Counted from the first letter of the stretch, positions 42,117 through 54,375 are shown. The stretch: DNA of 64,000 bases from Bathymodiolus brooksi (GCA_963680875.1 OY804579.1:53396036-53460035); one strand, 5' to 3'. A program made the numbers and translations. The notes: generated by a model not told the origin, from the letters alone.

Positions 42117-42875
42117 ATGACAAAAAATAAACTCAGAAAATTCATCAGTAAACCTAGAGAACCTCCATCAGGCAAAAGAACACACCAACCAATAATATTA
42201 ACAGATAGCAAAGGCAATTACTTGAAAAAATATGCCTGCCACGATGTTGAAAAACAAATAGTCTGGCTACCCAAAAGTGGAGCAAAAATAGAAGACAGCA
42301 CACAGTGGCTCAAGTCTAAAATATCCAAGAAAATAATAAATTACGGCGACATATGGCTATACGTATGGATGGGAACTTGTAATCTCACATCAAAAAACAA
42401 GAAATACATCTTATTTAAATCCGAAAACGACGAAGAAGTTGATAAAATTATATCTAAATATAATGAAATTATAAAAATTATCAACAGATACCCAGGTATC
42501 AAAGTAACATTCCTGGAAACACCAGTCTACTCTATCAAAAACTGGAATGAATCAAAAGGACACAAAGACCCCAATGTATTTGTAGAACAAGATGAAAACC
42601 TGTCAAAGCAAATGTACACATTAAACGGCAAAGTCAGAGAAATAAACAACAGTCTTGGCACACATTCGCCAGATTTTTCATCAGATCTGAGAGCCAACGA
42701 CAAGTACCGGTGTGGAAAGGACAGAAAACTGAAGACCAAAAAATATTACAACTTCAAATTATACTCAGACGGCATCCATCCAGGCAGCCGGCTATCAAAA
42801 ACCTGGTTAAGGAAAATATCAGAACAGGCCAAAAGAGATTGCTGGGAAAGTATCAGCAATAGTAACACGAACTAA
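42117..42875 (+). CDS. LINE ORF1: SGNH/GDSL-type esterase-like protein
   Basis: An intact 252-codon frame from ATG 42117. It shows an SGNH-like nucleophile block (ILTDSKGNYL, Ser31), a GTCN block (residues 86-89) and the C-terminal DxxH block SDGIHPG (Asp218, His221). An esterase-like ORF1 is known in CR1-group non-LTR retrotransposons, where it is thought to help membrane or RNP handling. It lies upstream of 2A-like, PHD and endonuclease segments of what I read as the same element. A domesticated host gene is possible but nothing supports that. Confidence 0.7.
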   Translation: MTKNKLRKFISKPREPPSGKRTHQPIILTDSKGNYLKKYACHDVEKQIVWLPKSGAKIEDSTQWLKSKISKKIINYGDIWLYVWMGTCNLTSKNKKYILFKSENDEEVDKIISKYNEIIKIINRYPGIKVTFLETPVYSIKNWNESKGHKDPNVFVEQDENLSKQMYTLNGKVREINNSLGTHSPDFSSDLRANDKYRCGKDRKLKTKKYYNFKLYSDGIHPGSRLSKTWLRKISEQAKRDCWESISNSNTN

Positions 42876-43084
42876 ACAGTTGCAGTAAACAGATTTAGTC
42901 AGCGTGGGTTTTTCCGCACTATGCTGATCATCATGTTTACACTGACTGTTATATTGCTGATGCACATAATCCTGAGCAACACCAAAGAGACAACAACATC
43001 ATGGGACCATCTAATCCATAACTTGATGAACACCAAGATGCATAGTGCAGGTAGACGGCCACTATGCCTGCCAACAAATACAAA

Positions 43085-44215
43085 AACGTATTAATATTTG
43101 TTGTGTTAGGTTACAATTCTACAAAATTCAAAAAAGTAAAACATGCTACTCCGAGGAACAAGTGATCAGTATGCTGGAGTTCCTCATCGATAACATATTT
43201 GTCTCCTTTGGAGGGACACTGTTTCAGCAGGTCGTCGGCATACCAATGGGTACGAATTGTGCCCCTCTTCTAGCCGATTTATTTTTATACTCATATGAGT
43301 CGGAGTTTCTTCAAAAGCTTGTAAAAGATAAGACGATTCATGAGGCTAGAGCTTTTAATTTCACATACAGGTATATTGATGACGTTTTATCTATCAATAA
43401 TTCTAGATTTGCAGAATTTCTTCCATTGATATATCCTCCAGAGCTGGAAGTTAAAGAGACCACCGATACAGCTTCGTCTGCATCATTTTTGGACTTATAC
43501 CTCGAATTTGACGACAGTGGTCAACTCAGTACTAAAATTTATGATAAGCGGGACGACTTCAATTTTAAAATCATAAATTTTCCAAACATGTGCAGCAATA
43601 TACCAGCTTCTCCTGCATATGGTGTTTACATCTCGCAATTGATTCGCTATGCAAGGGCCAGTAGCAATTATTCTGATTTCCTGAAACGTCATCTTCATCT
43701 GAGAAACAGGCTACTGGACCAGGGCTATAAAAAGATTCGCCTTATTCGATCTCTTAAAAAGTTTATATTCCGATACCAAGATCTTGTCAAAATATATTCC
43801 GTCTCTGCAGAAAAAATTATAAGCGATGCATTTTCATATAGTGAAAATGTATAAAGATAAAGAAGTCAAGAAAGATGTCAAAAATATTTGTTTATCAATG
43901 TGTGACGTAAAAGTGTTTTTGACATTTACTTCACTGAATATGGTACTGCTTTGACAACTATTTTACCTATTTTGTTCCTGTATTTAAATACTGTTATAGT
44001 GACAGCCGGAACCTTTGAACCGTAATGAGAGCGGGTGGTTTGGCGCTTTAAAATCTGATTCAACCCACCATTTCTTTAGAAATGCCTGTACCAAGTCAGG
44101 GTCATTACGGTTTTCACAGTTTTCCGGTTGTTTACTGATTTTGTCTGTTTATATAATTATGAGTTTTGACTTTCCCTTTGTAAGATTGTTCGGAGTTCGG
44201 TAATTTTGTTATTAC
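43085..44215 (+). mobile_element. Penelope-like reverse transcriptase element, 5'-truncated
   Basis: An open frame to 43854 gives MLEFLIDNIFVSFGGTLFQQ, then [20 protein letters not shown], the catalytic FTYRYIDDVLSINNSRF, and [13 protein letters not shown]. It stops at 43852-43854 and is followed by a ~360-bp 3' tail that recurs at 13690-14025. The N-terminal part of the reverse transcriptase is missing and no GIY-YIG endonuclease is seen. Family assignment to Penelope-like elements is from the motif spelling and is not certain. Confidence 0.72.
43130..43854 (+). CDS. Reverse transcriptase domain (truncated, frame intact)
   Basis: Contains YIDD with the flanking RYIDDVLS block, the SFLDLYLEFDD palm region and thumb-like C-terminus FRYQDLVKIYSV. 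The preserved frame and catalytic residues suggest a recent insertion compared with the dead copies at 5500 and 19255. Without its 5' part it cannot be autonomous. The start is not real; translation would begin in lost sequence. Confidence 0.75.
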
Positions 44216-45430
44216 CCTTATTAACTATAATACTATCAGGAGACATAGAACTAAATCCCGGACCACACAAGAAAGCCAGTGTCTATCCATGTGGACTTTG
44301 TGAATTACCAGTTACATGGAACTGCCAGGGAGTTTGTTGCGATGACTGTAGCATATGCCATCACAAATCCTGCAGAGTTATGTACACAGGACTATGAACT
44401 ACTAGAAAGATATAATGTACAGTGGCTGTGCTGCAAATGTGAAAGAATCAATGTTAGCACATTCACATTCAGAAGTTACGAATTGGAATTATCAAACATA
44501 TACGAACCAATTTCTGACTTAAACATTACCCTAGAGTCCATACCATCTGTATTTAGCCCACTAAAAGCAAGCAGTCCAAACAGCTATACAGGAAACTCTA
44601 CTAGATCAAGATCCACAAGGAACTCTCCTAGATCATACCTAAGCAGCAATCCATATGACACACCCGTGAAGAAAAACATGCGCATCATGAGTCAATTGCC
44701 GCAGTATTAAAGATAAACGAGCAGAATTTGAAACAGCCCTGCATTTTCTTAAACCAGATATAATCTGTGCAACAGAATCGTGGCTAAAAGGTGTCAAACC
44801 AGGAGTAAACCCCACCAAAGATGCTATAAAATCTAGCGAAATCTTTCCACCAAACTACAATGTCTACAGGAACGATAGAGGAATACTAGGAGGAGTATTC
44901 ATACTCGTAGAAAAATCTATCACCTCAGTGGAACAAACATCTTTCATCACAGACGGAGAAATAGAATGGGTAAAAGTAAAAATGAAAAACAACAAAGACC
45001 TATTAGTAGGATCATTCTATATGCCACACAGAGAACAAAAATACCTTGACGAACTAAGTAAGTCCCTGGAAAAAATTGAAAACCACAACATAACAAACAT
45101 AGCATTAACAGGGGATTTCAATTGCTCTGACATAAGATGGGACACACAAACAGCATGTGGACCAGACAGAGAGATACAACAAGGACTAGCTGACCTAATG
45201 GGTGCGAACAACCTAACCTAAATACACGACTCGCCAACTCGGGAAAACAATCTGTTAGACCTAGTATTTGTATCAAATCCAACACTAGTAAAATCATCTG
45301 TAAATGTTCCTGGAATATCAGATCATGAAATTATAATAACATACTTTGAGACTAAAGTACATCACCAAAACACAACACCCAAGAAATGCTACATCTACAG
45401 TAAAGCTAACTGGAACACAATAAATAAAGA
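44214..45430 (+). pseudogene. LINE ORF2 start: 2A-like motif, PHD finger, endonuclease
   Basis: The frame from 44214 reads LPLLTIILSGDIELNPGP, a perfect D(V/I)ExNPGP 2A-like motif, then CGLC, CDDC and CHHKSC of a PHD-type finger. A frameshift near 44385 moves to CTQDYELLERYNVQWLCCKC. A further frame from about 44700 has VNCRSIKDKRAEF, ATESWL, GDFNCSDIRW and SDHEII, the AP-endonuclease signature. There is a stop at about 45219 and a frameshift near 45520. Confidence 0.75.
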
Positions 45431-45699
45431 TATAAATACACTAAATGAAATAGTAGAAGAGAAGCAAAAGAATGGAGAAGATGTACATCAGCTTTGGGAT
45501 ATTTTCAAGAAACATGAATAACAACAGTCCAAATAAAGAAATCAAATCACGAAACAACATACCATGGGTCAAGAGGAAAGAGCGGAAAATGTTAAAAAAG
45601 AAACAGCGGCTATACAAACAATCACGAAAAACTAGTAAGTGCTGGAGCAAAAGCGGACTGAGGGTTACGTTATCGTATCTATGGAAATACATGTATATG

Positions 45700-46590
45700 T
45701 GAACAAATGAATGAACGAACACTGTATAGTGAGGAGACGGTTCAGCCGTTAAAGGGAAGCAACAACTAACGTTATACATTTATTTTAGATAATCTTCGCA
45801 ATTTAAAACTATTACAGAGATAATCACACAAACTAGATATAAAGGTGATTTCTTCATTAACCATGATCCAAGAAAATATTGACCAAAGAAAGATAACTCA
45901 AATTTAAAAAATCGCTCTAACGATTCCAACTCAACATTTGATAGAGTTATGCCCCCTTTAATAAAACACAAACATGATCGAGATTAAAAATAGCGTATGA
46001 CAACACACAATGAATTACAATTATATGAAAAAAACATGTTTTTGTTTGATTACTTAAAGAAAATAACAATGAAAACAATAAAGCAAAAACTAAAGCAAAA
46101 CCCCCGAAAAAAAAACCTGGTTGCTGCTTCAGCCTTGGGACAGAAAACAAAAAATAGGCATGGTAAAATCCAAACTGTACACATGAATCTATTTTAAATG
46201 ACATTCTTATTCGTATGTTAAAGAAACCCAGTTTATTTTATATAATTATTATTAGAATTATAGTACCCTCAGCACTTTTTGCGAAGAGTAAATCCTTCAA
46301 ATCAAAAAACCAAAATCAGATTTTAAAAGAAATTTGTTGTACCTTTTTTTCTTTTGCGGTATACCAACATGTAACGACACCCAACCCAATATGAGGGTCA
46401 CTTCAGAGTTCGTAGTTTTAACTTACCTATCTGTGATGAGCCTACTAAATTTTTAGGTATCAAAACCGACTGCATGCCAAGAGCTGTTGTCCGATTGGTC
46501 AATATATTTATTGTTTTATTTATGCTATTTTTGTATTTAATTACGCAACCTGTTGGCCAACACGATTTCCATGTCAGATCACGTTCGAGT
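45700..46590. other. Intergenic, nothing recognised
   Basis: AT-rich; only short open frames, no domain or element ends. Confidence 0.45.
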
Positions 46591-46599
46591 CGTTCAGCA

Positions 46600-46800
46600 G
46601 TCATACAGTAAGTGCCACTGATGGAGCAGGTACTGCTTACCCGTGAGGAGCACACGCTTTTTAATAGGGTGTGTGTTGCTCAATATTTAGTTTTCTGTGT
46701 AGTGTTTTGTGGACCGTGGCATTGTATGTTCATCTTCGATTTACCTTTTTTTATCCACTTTGTTATCTTCAGACTATTCTTAACAATGTATTTGATACCA
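46600..46800 (+). mobile_element. Penelope-like element 3' UTR fragment
   Basis: 'ggagcaggtactgcttaccc', 'agttttctgtgtagtgtttt' and 'catcttcgattta' in the standard order of this tail. Confidence 0.65.
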
Positions 46801-46899
46801 GAGAAAGCGAACATAAAATATATATATGCCATCTGCTGTCAATGCCCTCTCTTTATTGCTAATGATCTGTTGCTAGTAGAAACTATTGGTAAGAAGACC

Positions 46900-47815
46900 T
46901 TAGGGAAATTTGTTCAAACACGACTTGGTGACAAAGCTAAAACTTTTTATTGACCATTTACAAAGCAAATCACTCAAAGCCTTTAGTAGTCTTTAACAAA
47001 GATTAAAAGTAAAATCTTCACAACAGAAAGAACACTGCCTAAAGAAATTTTGTGCAGACAGCTCTTTGATTTTTTCTGAGGAAAATAATCTTGTCCTATA
47101 AAATAAAATTAGTAGCTTTAACAAATAAACGATGTTGCAAAAAGTTCAATTAAGCATTGCTGTATTTGACAGGCAACAAAAATATATCCAATTTAATGGG
47201 CAGGACACGTTTCTGTTATTATAACTTTTATCAGGTAGGGTCATAGTCAAAAGACGGGAAAGTCAAATGATTTAATAGTATTTGGGAGAAAGCAGTCCAA
47301 AAGGCTTAAACAGGATAGCCAAAAAAAAAAAAAAAAGCATGAATGGCGGTGACCACGTTCTCTTGTAAGCTCTTATTAGTGTGTTTGGTAATTGGTTATT
47401 TTTCTCAAGTTTTTTTTCACTCTACCGAGGGCTAAAAATGCTATTTTCTGACAAACACATCAAAAGTAAATAAAATCAGGCTACATCTGGATAACAAATT
47501 ACAACCTACTTACACAAACCAAGTAATTTCTGGTTTTATGGTCTTATGGTCTCCAGATTGTACCCTCTGGATGGAGATATTATATTTCTGTTTCGCGAGT
47601 TAGCATTTGACATTTATCATACACGTAGATTATTGTAATTAATATCCCTACGGCACCCCTGTAATCCTGGACATGACGACGGATGAAGCATTTATAGCAG
47701 ACAATGCTTATTATAATGATCAGAAATGAAAAGAAATATGAATACATGTTAACTCTATTAAAAATATCCAGTCTGAGTTGGTGATACCCTTGGAACAAAG
47801 TCCGCCAGTAGTGAC
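46900..47815. other. Intergenic, nothing recognised
   Basis: No coding or repeat structure beyond short homopolymers. Confidence 0.4.
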
Positions 47816-47939
47816 AGGGCCGGTCTCTTAGGAGGTGCCGGACCCAATACTGTTCTCTGCAAAACCTGCAGTGTGTTGTTGTGTGTGCAGCCTAGAGTAG
47901 GTAACTCCAGCGCGGGGACCATTTGGGAGCAATTGGTCC

Positions 47940-48480
47940 AATTGGCGTAATGCCGACCCTTAACAGTGGTCTTCCCCGGTGATATTGATAAATGTGTTAA
48001 TGCATCCGGATCAACTCCAGTTCATGGATTAGAAGTTGGTGGTACTCTCGGTCCACCCGCAGTGGTCTTTACCCGGTACCCGGTATTGATAAATGTATTA
48101 ATGCTTCCGGTCCAACTGAAGGTCATGTATTATAAGTTGGTGGTACTCTCAAGACAACCTGTTCACCACCAGTGGTCTTGTTCCGGTGGTATTGATAAAT
48201 GTATTAATGCTTCCGGCCCAACTGAAGGTCGTGTATTATAAGTTGGTGGTACTCTCAAGACAACCTGTCCACCACCAGTGGTCTTCATCTGGTGGTATTG
48301 ATAAATGTATTAATGCATCCGGCTCAACTCCAGGTCATGCATTATAAGTTGGTGGCACTCTCAAGACAACCAGTCTACCAGCAGTGGTCGTTCACCCGGT
48401 GGTATTGATAAAGATAATATTGTATCCGGCTCAACTTCAAGGTTGGTGGTAAACTCGGAACAAAGTCTGCCAACAAGGGA
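47940..48480. repeat. ~115-bp tandem repeat, about 4-5 units
   Basis: Units contain 'ggtattgataaatgtattaa', 'gcttccggcccaactgaagg', 'ttataagttggtggtactct' and 'accaccagtggtctt'. Confidence 0.85.
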
Positions 48481-48689
48481 CTTCACTTGCTGGTATTTAA
48501 ACACATCCTACGCATGTGGTCATTGAAGTAAAATGTTACATCATTTGAATGGGTAAGGTGGTTAAAACTGTAAGGACATCTCATCTCCCGATCACAGGAC
48601 GACCGGGACATGAACACGATTGCTACGGGAGACGAAGATCATCAAAATATTTCAAATTAATTCTACTTGGACTATCATGCTTTTATGAT

Positions 48690-48955
48690 CTTTTCGTTCA
48701 ATACTTTTAATTTGTATTCAATGAATATTTACGGGTGTCACTTGTGGAGCAGGAATAGCTTACCCTTACGGAGCACACGAGTTCATCGCGAGTTTTAGTG
48801 TTGTACGTGTTACTCGATCTTTTGTTTTCTGTGTAGTGTTTTTTAGATCGTTGTTTGCCATTTTGTCCTTATTCTTTTGGCCATTGTGTTGTTTGTCCTT
48901 CGATTTATGGATTCTGATTACCTCTTTGGTATCTTCAAACTCTTCTTACATTAAC
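48690..48955 (+). mobile_element. Penelope-like element 3' UTR fragment
   Basis: 'gtgtcacttgtggagcagga' to 'ggattctgattacctctttg', same order as in the other copies. Confidence 0.65.
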
Positions 48956-49339
48956 ACATACAATTGATATTTAATTCGGAAGTCTAGCAACATACAATCT
49001 TGACGATTTCCAATGCTGCTTGACAATGTGAAATTACACTTCATAAAAAGGGAAATTATGTAATTTATAGTTTTTATTAGAAATAGATTTTATGACGTTA
49101 AACACGTGTCAAACATTCGACTGAACGGGGAAAAAATAACTTAATTACAATTATCTATAACATATTTGTCTTTGTACATCCGTATGAAAAAGGTCTTATC
49201 TCTTATTAATTATATCATTGGCATGACAACAGTTATTCAAAGTTTAATCAGAAAGGATATTAATGTCAGTGAACATGAAATAAAATCCACCTGAAGCAAA
49301 TTTTAGGTATGTATGTATTTCCTTCTGCATTCTCATCGT

Positions 49340-49700
49340 GAGGTCCAATCACTCACTGTGTACTGGTGAAGGGTTTCCAAGGGTTCAAAGCTGCTAAGAT
49401 GGTGAATATGGATGCCATCTCGATAGGAAAGCCTGGTCGTAGAACATAGAGGGTAACACACTCCTTGTATGTTAATAACATCTTTTGTAGATTTCGAAAA
49501 AGAGTAGGCGCATTATAACCGCTACAAAGGACTAATTTTTTCACCCTTGCCCAAATCTTCATACTTTTACAGTGATAGTCAAAGGTCGTTTTCCCGTTGG
49601 CCCATCCCTCCCTCATATCTATTCAGTTTTCATATATTGTTGAACTTGTCCGGCATCTATGCCTGAAATACTGCTCACTGGACATTCAAAATAATCAATC
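49340..49700 (-). repeat. Dispersed repeat, inverted relative of 59080-59380
   Basis: On the minus strand 'gattgattgattattttgaa', 'acaagttcaacaatatat' and 'ttgtagcggttata' match the plus-strand copy at 59080-59380 in order, with much divergence. Confidence 0.6.
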
Positions 49701-49721
49701 AATCAACTAATCTCTCACATA

Positions 49722-49948
49722 CAGTTATCAATCCTCACATCCCCATTTACGATGGACTATCGGTCCTTACATTCCCATTTATGATGGGTTATCGATCCTT
49801 ACATTCCCATTTACGATGGATTATCGATCCTTACATTCCCATTTATAATGGGTTAGTCATCGATCCTTATATTCCCATTCACGATGGAGTATCGATCCTT
49901 ACATTCCAATTTACGTTGAATTATCGATCCTTACATTCCCATTTACGA
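49722..49948. repeat. 32-bp minisatellite, about 7 copies
   Basis: The unit contains 'cgatccttacattcccattt' and 'acgatgg(a/g)ttat'. Confidence 0.88.
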
Positions 49949-49952
49949 AGGG

Positions 49953-51755
49953 AACCACATCTGTGGTGTAATGGTTAGCATGTTCGCCTCGAATGTGGTA
50001 GATCGTGAGTTCAAACCAAAGACTATAAAATTGGCATTTGCTGCTTCTCTGCTAAGTACGCAACAAAGACTGGTTGGCTCGGAATCAGGTTAATGTGTCC
50101 TAGTTCAGGGGTTTCAAAGTGGGCCGGTACCCGGTACTTTTACCCGCCTGAGATCGTGTATAGTACCTGCAGAAATTACTGAACCCCCCAAAATTAGCGG
50201 TGGTCAAAACCACAAGTACGATGGTCGACAAAAAAAATCAATGATCACGTCAATTGCTGAATTCTCGCATTCAAATCGAACAACTGCGTCACGACCAAGT
50301 TGATGGGATATTCCCTGTTTTAAAAATAACTTTACCTTAGAATCGTAAATAGCAGTTTGCGCATGCGGTAAATAGATATGTTTTCGCCCCAATATCTTTT
50401 CATCCTTGTGTAAAACTCGGACCGGAACAAAGCTGACATCATTTCAAAATAAAAAAATGACTGATTACAAATTATGTTCAAACACAATTTAGTGTAATCT
50501 CCAGTAATATAAGTATGATCATTATGTATTATGAATATATGACTACACAATATTTTGTGCGATTTTTTGTCTTGTTGCTTAACTCCGTCCATATTGTTTA
50601 ACTTCCGGTATAAAAAAATAAAAACTTATGGCTAATTTATTTACATATTTTGACCGGGCCCTACCGCGGTTGTTCACAGAAATTAAAGTGTGCTGAAAAA
50701 CATTTTTAAAAGGGGGTACGAGGAGATAAGGGATAGAAAATTACTAGAAATTTTGAAAAAGGACCGGACATGGCTCAAATACGAATTACATTGTAATGTC
50801 AAAACGCCGGCCCCCCTTTTTTCCAAAATAATTTAACTTTTGTGATTCAAATGTTAATAAATGCCTTCCCGCGAATCGTTTTTGTTCGAACATTTTTTTT
50901 GCACGTAAGTCGTGAAAGTAACAATATATATTGTTTTTGTTTAATTATATTTGTATTGATCTATTAAAATTATAAATTTTATTAAAGATTGATGATTGCA
51001 AATTAAATTTATATGTTTCATCAAGGACGTATTCTATATACGTCCTTGGTTTCATTAATCATGACACTTATATGTCTTGATCCATGCCAACGGTCTTTGA
51101 TGAGTTTAATTACTGGTAATAAAGTAAAAAAACCACACAAGCCAAGGTATTGTGAAAAAGAAAAGGACAAAGCCAACAAAAGAATTTTGAGAAGTTTAAG
51201 CTTTGATAACAATGGTTTGGTCAAGCCTAGCTGCGGAACCATAGCTCTTTATGGTCCTTTTGGGTTTTTTTAAGATATGGCAGACTATCTATGAATAATG
51301 TTGGCTGAAGTCTGTAAACTGAAATATTCAATAAAGAAATTGGGGGGAAAATCCAGGCATCATGCATGGTCTTCACTCTTGGTGAAATCTGAACTCTAAA
51401 GTTAATGGGACTTTTCTTTCAAAAACACTTAATGTTTTGCAGTCTCTGAAGTACATGCTAGATTTCAGGAGCTTCGCCCCCTGGACCCCTTGTGGCCCTC
51501 AGCCTAATTTTTTAGGTACCTCCTAAAATTTAAGAAGTACCTCCTATTATAAAAAACTTTGAAACCCCTGCTAGTTGGGAGACATGTCTATCCTGCGACT
51601 GTTGTTTCAGTGAGCTAGCACTATGAGAATCCAATTAAGCGTATTTGCCTAGTACAAAACGGACCTCACGATCATCTCATTGAAAATTAACTTGTTCTCG
51701 CCATGATATAGCTGAAAAATATCTGAGTTGACATTAAGCAACAATCATGCAATTA
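49953..51755 (+). mobile_element. SINE family 2 split by a 1.47-kb insertion
   Basis: The head (49953-50105, box A-like 'tgtaatggttagcatgttcg') and tail (51571-51755, 'tgttctcgccatgatatagc') are two halves of one SINE. They join cleanly at CTAGTT when the insertion is removed. Confidence 0.85.
50106..51570. mobile_element. hAT-like element with 6-bp target duplication
   Basis: Ends CAGGGGTTTCAAAGT and ACTTTGAAACCCCTG are perfect 15-bp inverted repeats. CTAGTT flanks both sides (50100-50105, 51571-51576). No transposase was recognised inside; short open frames near 50332 and 51013 lack known motifs. It is therefore probably non-autonomous. Confidence 0.85.
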
Positions 51756-51759
51756 CTAA

Positions 51760-52030
51760 TCTACGAAGGGCAATCGTCAAACCTCAATGAGGAACGGAAT
51801 GAGTGGTATGCGATTTGTGTAAAAGATTGTCATTCGGCTCACCTGGACAGATTATGTTTCTCGATCATACCACCGTCGTTCGGAGAATCACAATGTGCGG
51901 CGTATCCACAAATCAAATTGTCTCATACAGACGAGTTTAGGTGGAGATAGCGGAATCATACGATGCTTACCGATTATACGATACATTTTCTCGAACTAAG
52001 TGTGAATTTAAATCTACCCTAATGCACCAT
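51760..52030. other. Short non-repetitive stretch
   Basis: A 67-codon frame at 51747-51950 carries no recognised motif and is not counted as a gene. Confidence 0.35.
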
Positions 52031-52168
52031 ATTCGTCAATATGTCCAGCCATGTTTGTCAAAAAATCCAGTAAGTACACATTTTATACCATAAAGAGCTC
52101 GCTGACGCTCGCATATAAAATGTGTACTTAGGATTTTTTGACAAACATGGATGCACATACTGATGAAT
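52031..52168. mobile_element. Hairpin MITE-like inverted repeat
   Basis: Arms of about 58 bp, near perfect around 'catgtttgtcaaaaaatcc' and 'taagtacacattttata'; the loop is 'taaagagctcgctgacgctc'. The outer ~20 bp are more diverged. No target duplication was settled. Confidence 0.75.
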
Positions 52169-52169
52169 A

Positions 52170-54375
52170 AAAAAAAATCGACGCTTTGTAAACACCGGTT
52201 CCGTGTAACACACTAACACACTCAACTAATGAAGATCTTCTTAACATAAAGCGCAAAGGTGATCCTTGAAGTCTCGTACCCTCTCTCGTACGTCCGATAC
52301 CACTGAAACCCGGAACCCGTGTGTAATAAAAGTCATTTTGTTAGCTTGTTTTACTTATATTGATATTTTTTAACATATCTTCTGACATGCAGACAAGAAT
52401 TTTTGTTTCTACGCGGAAGTTAACTTTTGAGATTTCGTAAGGAACGATAACTCGAATAAAGGAACGACAGCTCGATTGAATGATACAAGATTCGGCCCTA
52501 AAAAAGTCGTCCCCAATATATCCCCAAAAAATCTCGACACTTTTTGATGCACTGGATGAGCGTGAAATTGCCAGATAATTTTCAGATGCGCGAGCATTCA
52601 TGGCCGTGCCGGTTTCATATTATAAAAACTAAGAAACACTGATACACCTCGGATCCAAAATATATATCATTTAATATAGAAGAAAAAATATGTTCTACAT
52701 TTGTATTTGGTCGGTAGTAAGATTTATTTAAGTAAGGATGGGGCAGTGATCTCCCTTAAAACATTGTACAAGCTTTATAAGCCATCTTGTCCGTTGTATT
52801 GACACCGTTTGTTGTGTTATTATTTACACATGGAGACATCACCACGCCTGCTCTCTCGCTAATCCAGTATTATTATTATTTAAACGATAGTCTTTTGAGC
52901 TACTAGTGTTATATTTTTGGGGAAATTGAGTTGGAAAATCCTTTAATGAGGGTGTGTTTTGTTCTCTTGTAAATTTCGTTAATATCAGATGAAAATATAA
53001 AAGCATAGATGAAGGTTGGCATACTGAAAGACCTCAATTTGGTAGCCTCAGATATACGTATGGTATCATCGAATAAGAAAATTGATACCATCACATTATA
53101 AAAGCCAACTGTCGAGAGGGACTACTATAGATATCATGTATTTCCAATGAGACTTCAATGTCATGGGATTATCTGCAGATGTACGTCAGAAACGACAAAT
53201 CAAACATAAAAATGAAATTAAAAAGGGAAGACTGGAGAATAATCCTCCAATAAAACATTTGGGACAGTGTGTTCCTTTTGGTGCTTAACTTTATTGTGAC
53301 AAAAACAGATAAAAATGTAAAAGAATATTTTAATGGTACTTTTGAAATTATTAAATTGTCAGTGTCTCTTTCAAAGCTTATGGGGAATAGAACTATTAAA
53401 AACACAATTCAATGTTAAATGTTGCATTTATATTGCCACACTTTGAACACGTCAAGTGACTGTCAGTGTTACAGCCTTACTCCCCGTGGGGGTGTAAAGT
53501 AATGACAATATAGATACTGTAAGCTCTTATAAGGGCAGAACAAATAAATACCACACAAAGAAGCACTGTATTCATACAGTACGTCATTCCTTTTTACACT
53601 TTGGTAATTAAATTTGATTTTTAGTGAAAATATTATACTTCTTATATTACTGTGACATGTGTTGAAGGTTTAGGATTGCAGACCTTTGTAGATTTCAGTG
53701 TATTTTTAATATACACTGAAATATATGTGATTATCCTGTTTCTGTGACTGAGTTTTAGAATTAGGACTTCACGATGGGTATTTGGCAGAGGCAGACTGGC
53801 CATACGGGCATTTGGGCAATAACTCGATGGAACGCTCAGATAGCCATACTATTAATGAACAATTTTAATGGTCCATCTGATATGTGACGGATGACAGGTC
53901 TGTTTCAGTCCACTTCTGGTATTATGAAGTAGATCCCAAAAGTTCCCGAATATTTTGTTTTATTCTCATTGAGGTAATCCGATAATATTTAGTCCTCGGT
54001 CTGTGTGCTCCTCTGCGTGTCACTATGTTCGCAACACATTTTCTTGAGCATAGTGGTGCAAATATGAATAGCTTCGACGAATTCTTAGTAAGGGAAAATC
54101 TTACTATTTTTATGAGAGAAAAAAACAGGGATTTTGAGAATTTTGTCTTGTTTGCGCTATAACCTGATTAAGTACGATTTGGTTTAAGAATTGTTTTGCA
54201 TGAAGGATGCAAAAAATGAATGTCTTAGATGAGATCTAGTATGAAAAAGATTGCAATTCCAAGTTTTGGTAAATTTTCTGGAAGACTATAAGACTTACTT
54301 TGTACTTTTATATGTTGGAACCAAATACACGAATGTTTGTAATCATCAGAACAACAGCTGAACAATAGGATTTCT
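52170..54375. other. Intergenic, nothing recognised
   Basis: AT-rich with short open frames only. No element ends or exons found. Confidence 0.45.

Larger units (their letters stand above)
42040..45690 (+). mobile_element. CR1-type LINE, interrupted by a Penelope-like insertion
   Basis: Order: esterase ORF1 (42117-42875), a leader with RRPLCLPTNTKTY at about 43050-43090, an inserted reverse transcriptase element (43085-44215), then LPLLTIILSGDIELNPGP (44214-44265), a PHD-like finger, and an APE-type endonuclease. The LINE's own reverse transcriptase is absent: the sequence leaves recognisable coding near 45640. The 3' loss is unusual, since LINE copies are usually truncated at the 5' end. 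Confidence 0.72.

Noticed and set aside
53900..54300. Possible exon region
   Set aside because: Short open frames only; no splice-consistent or homologous segment was recognised.
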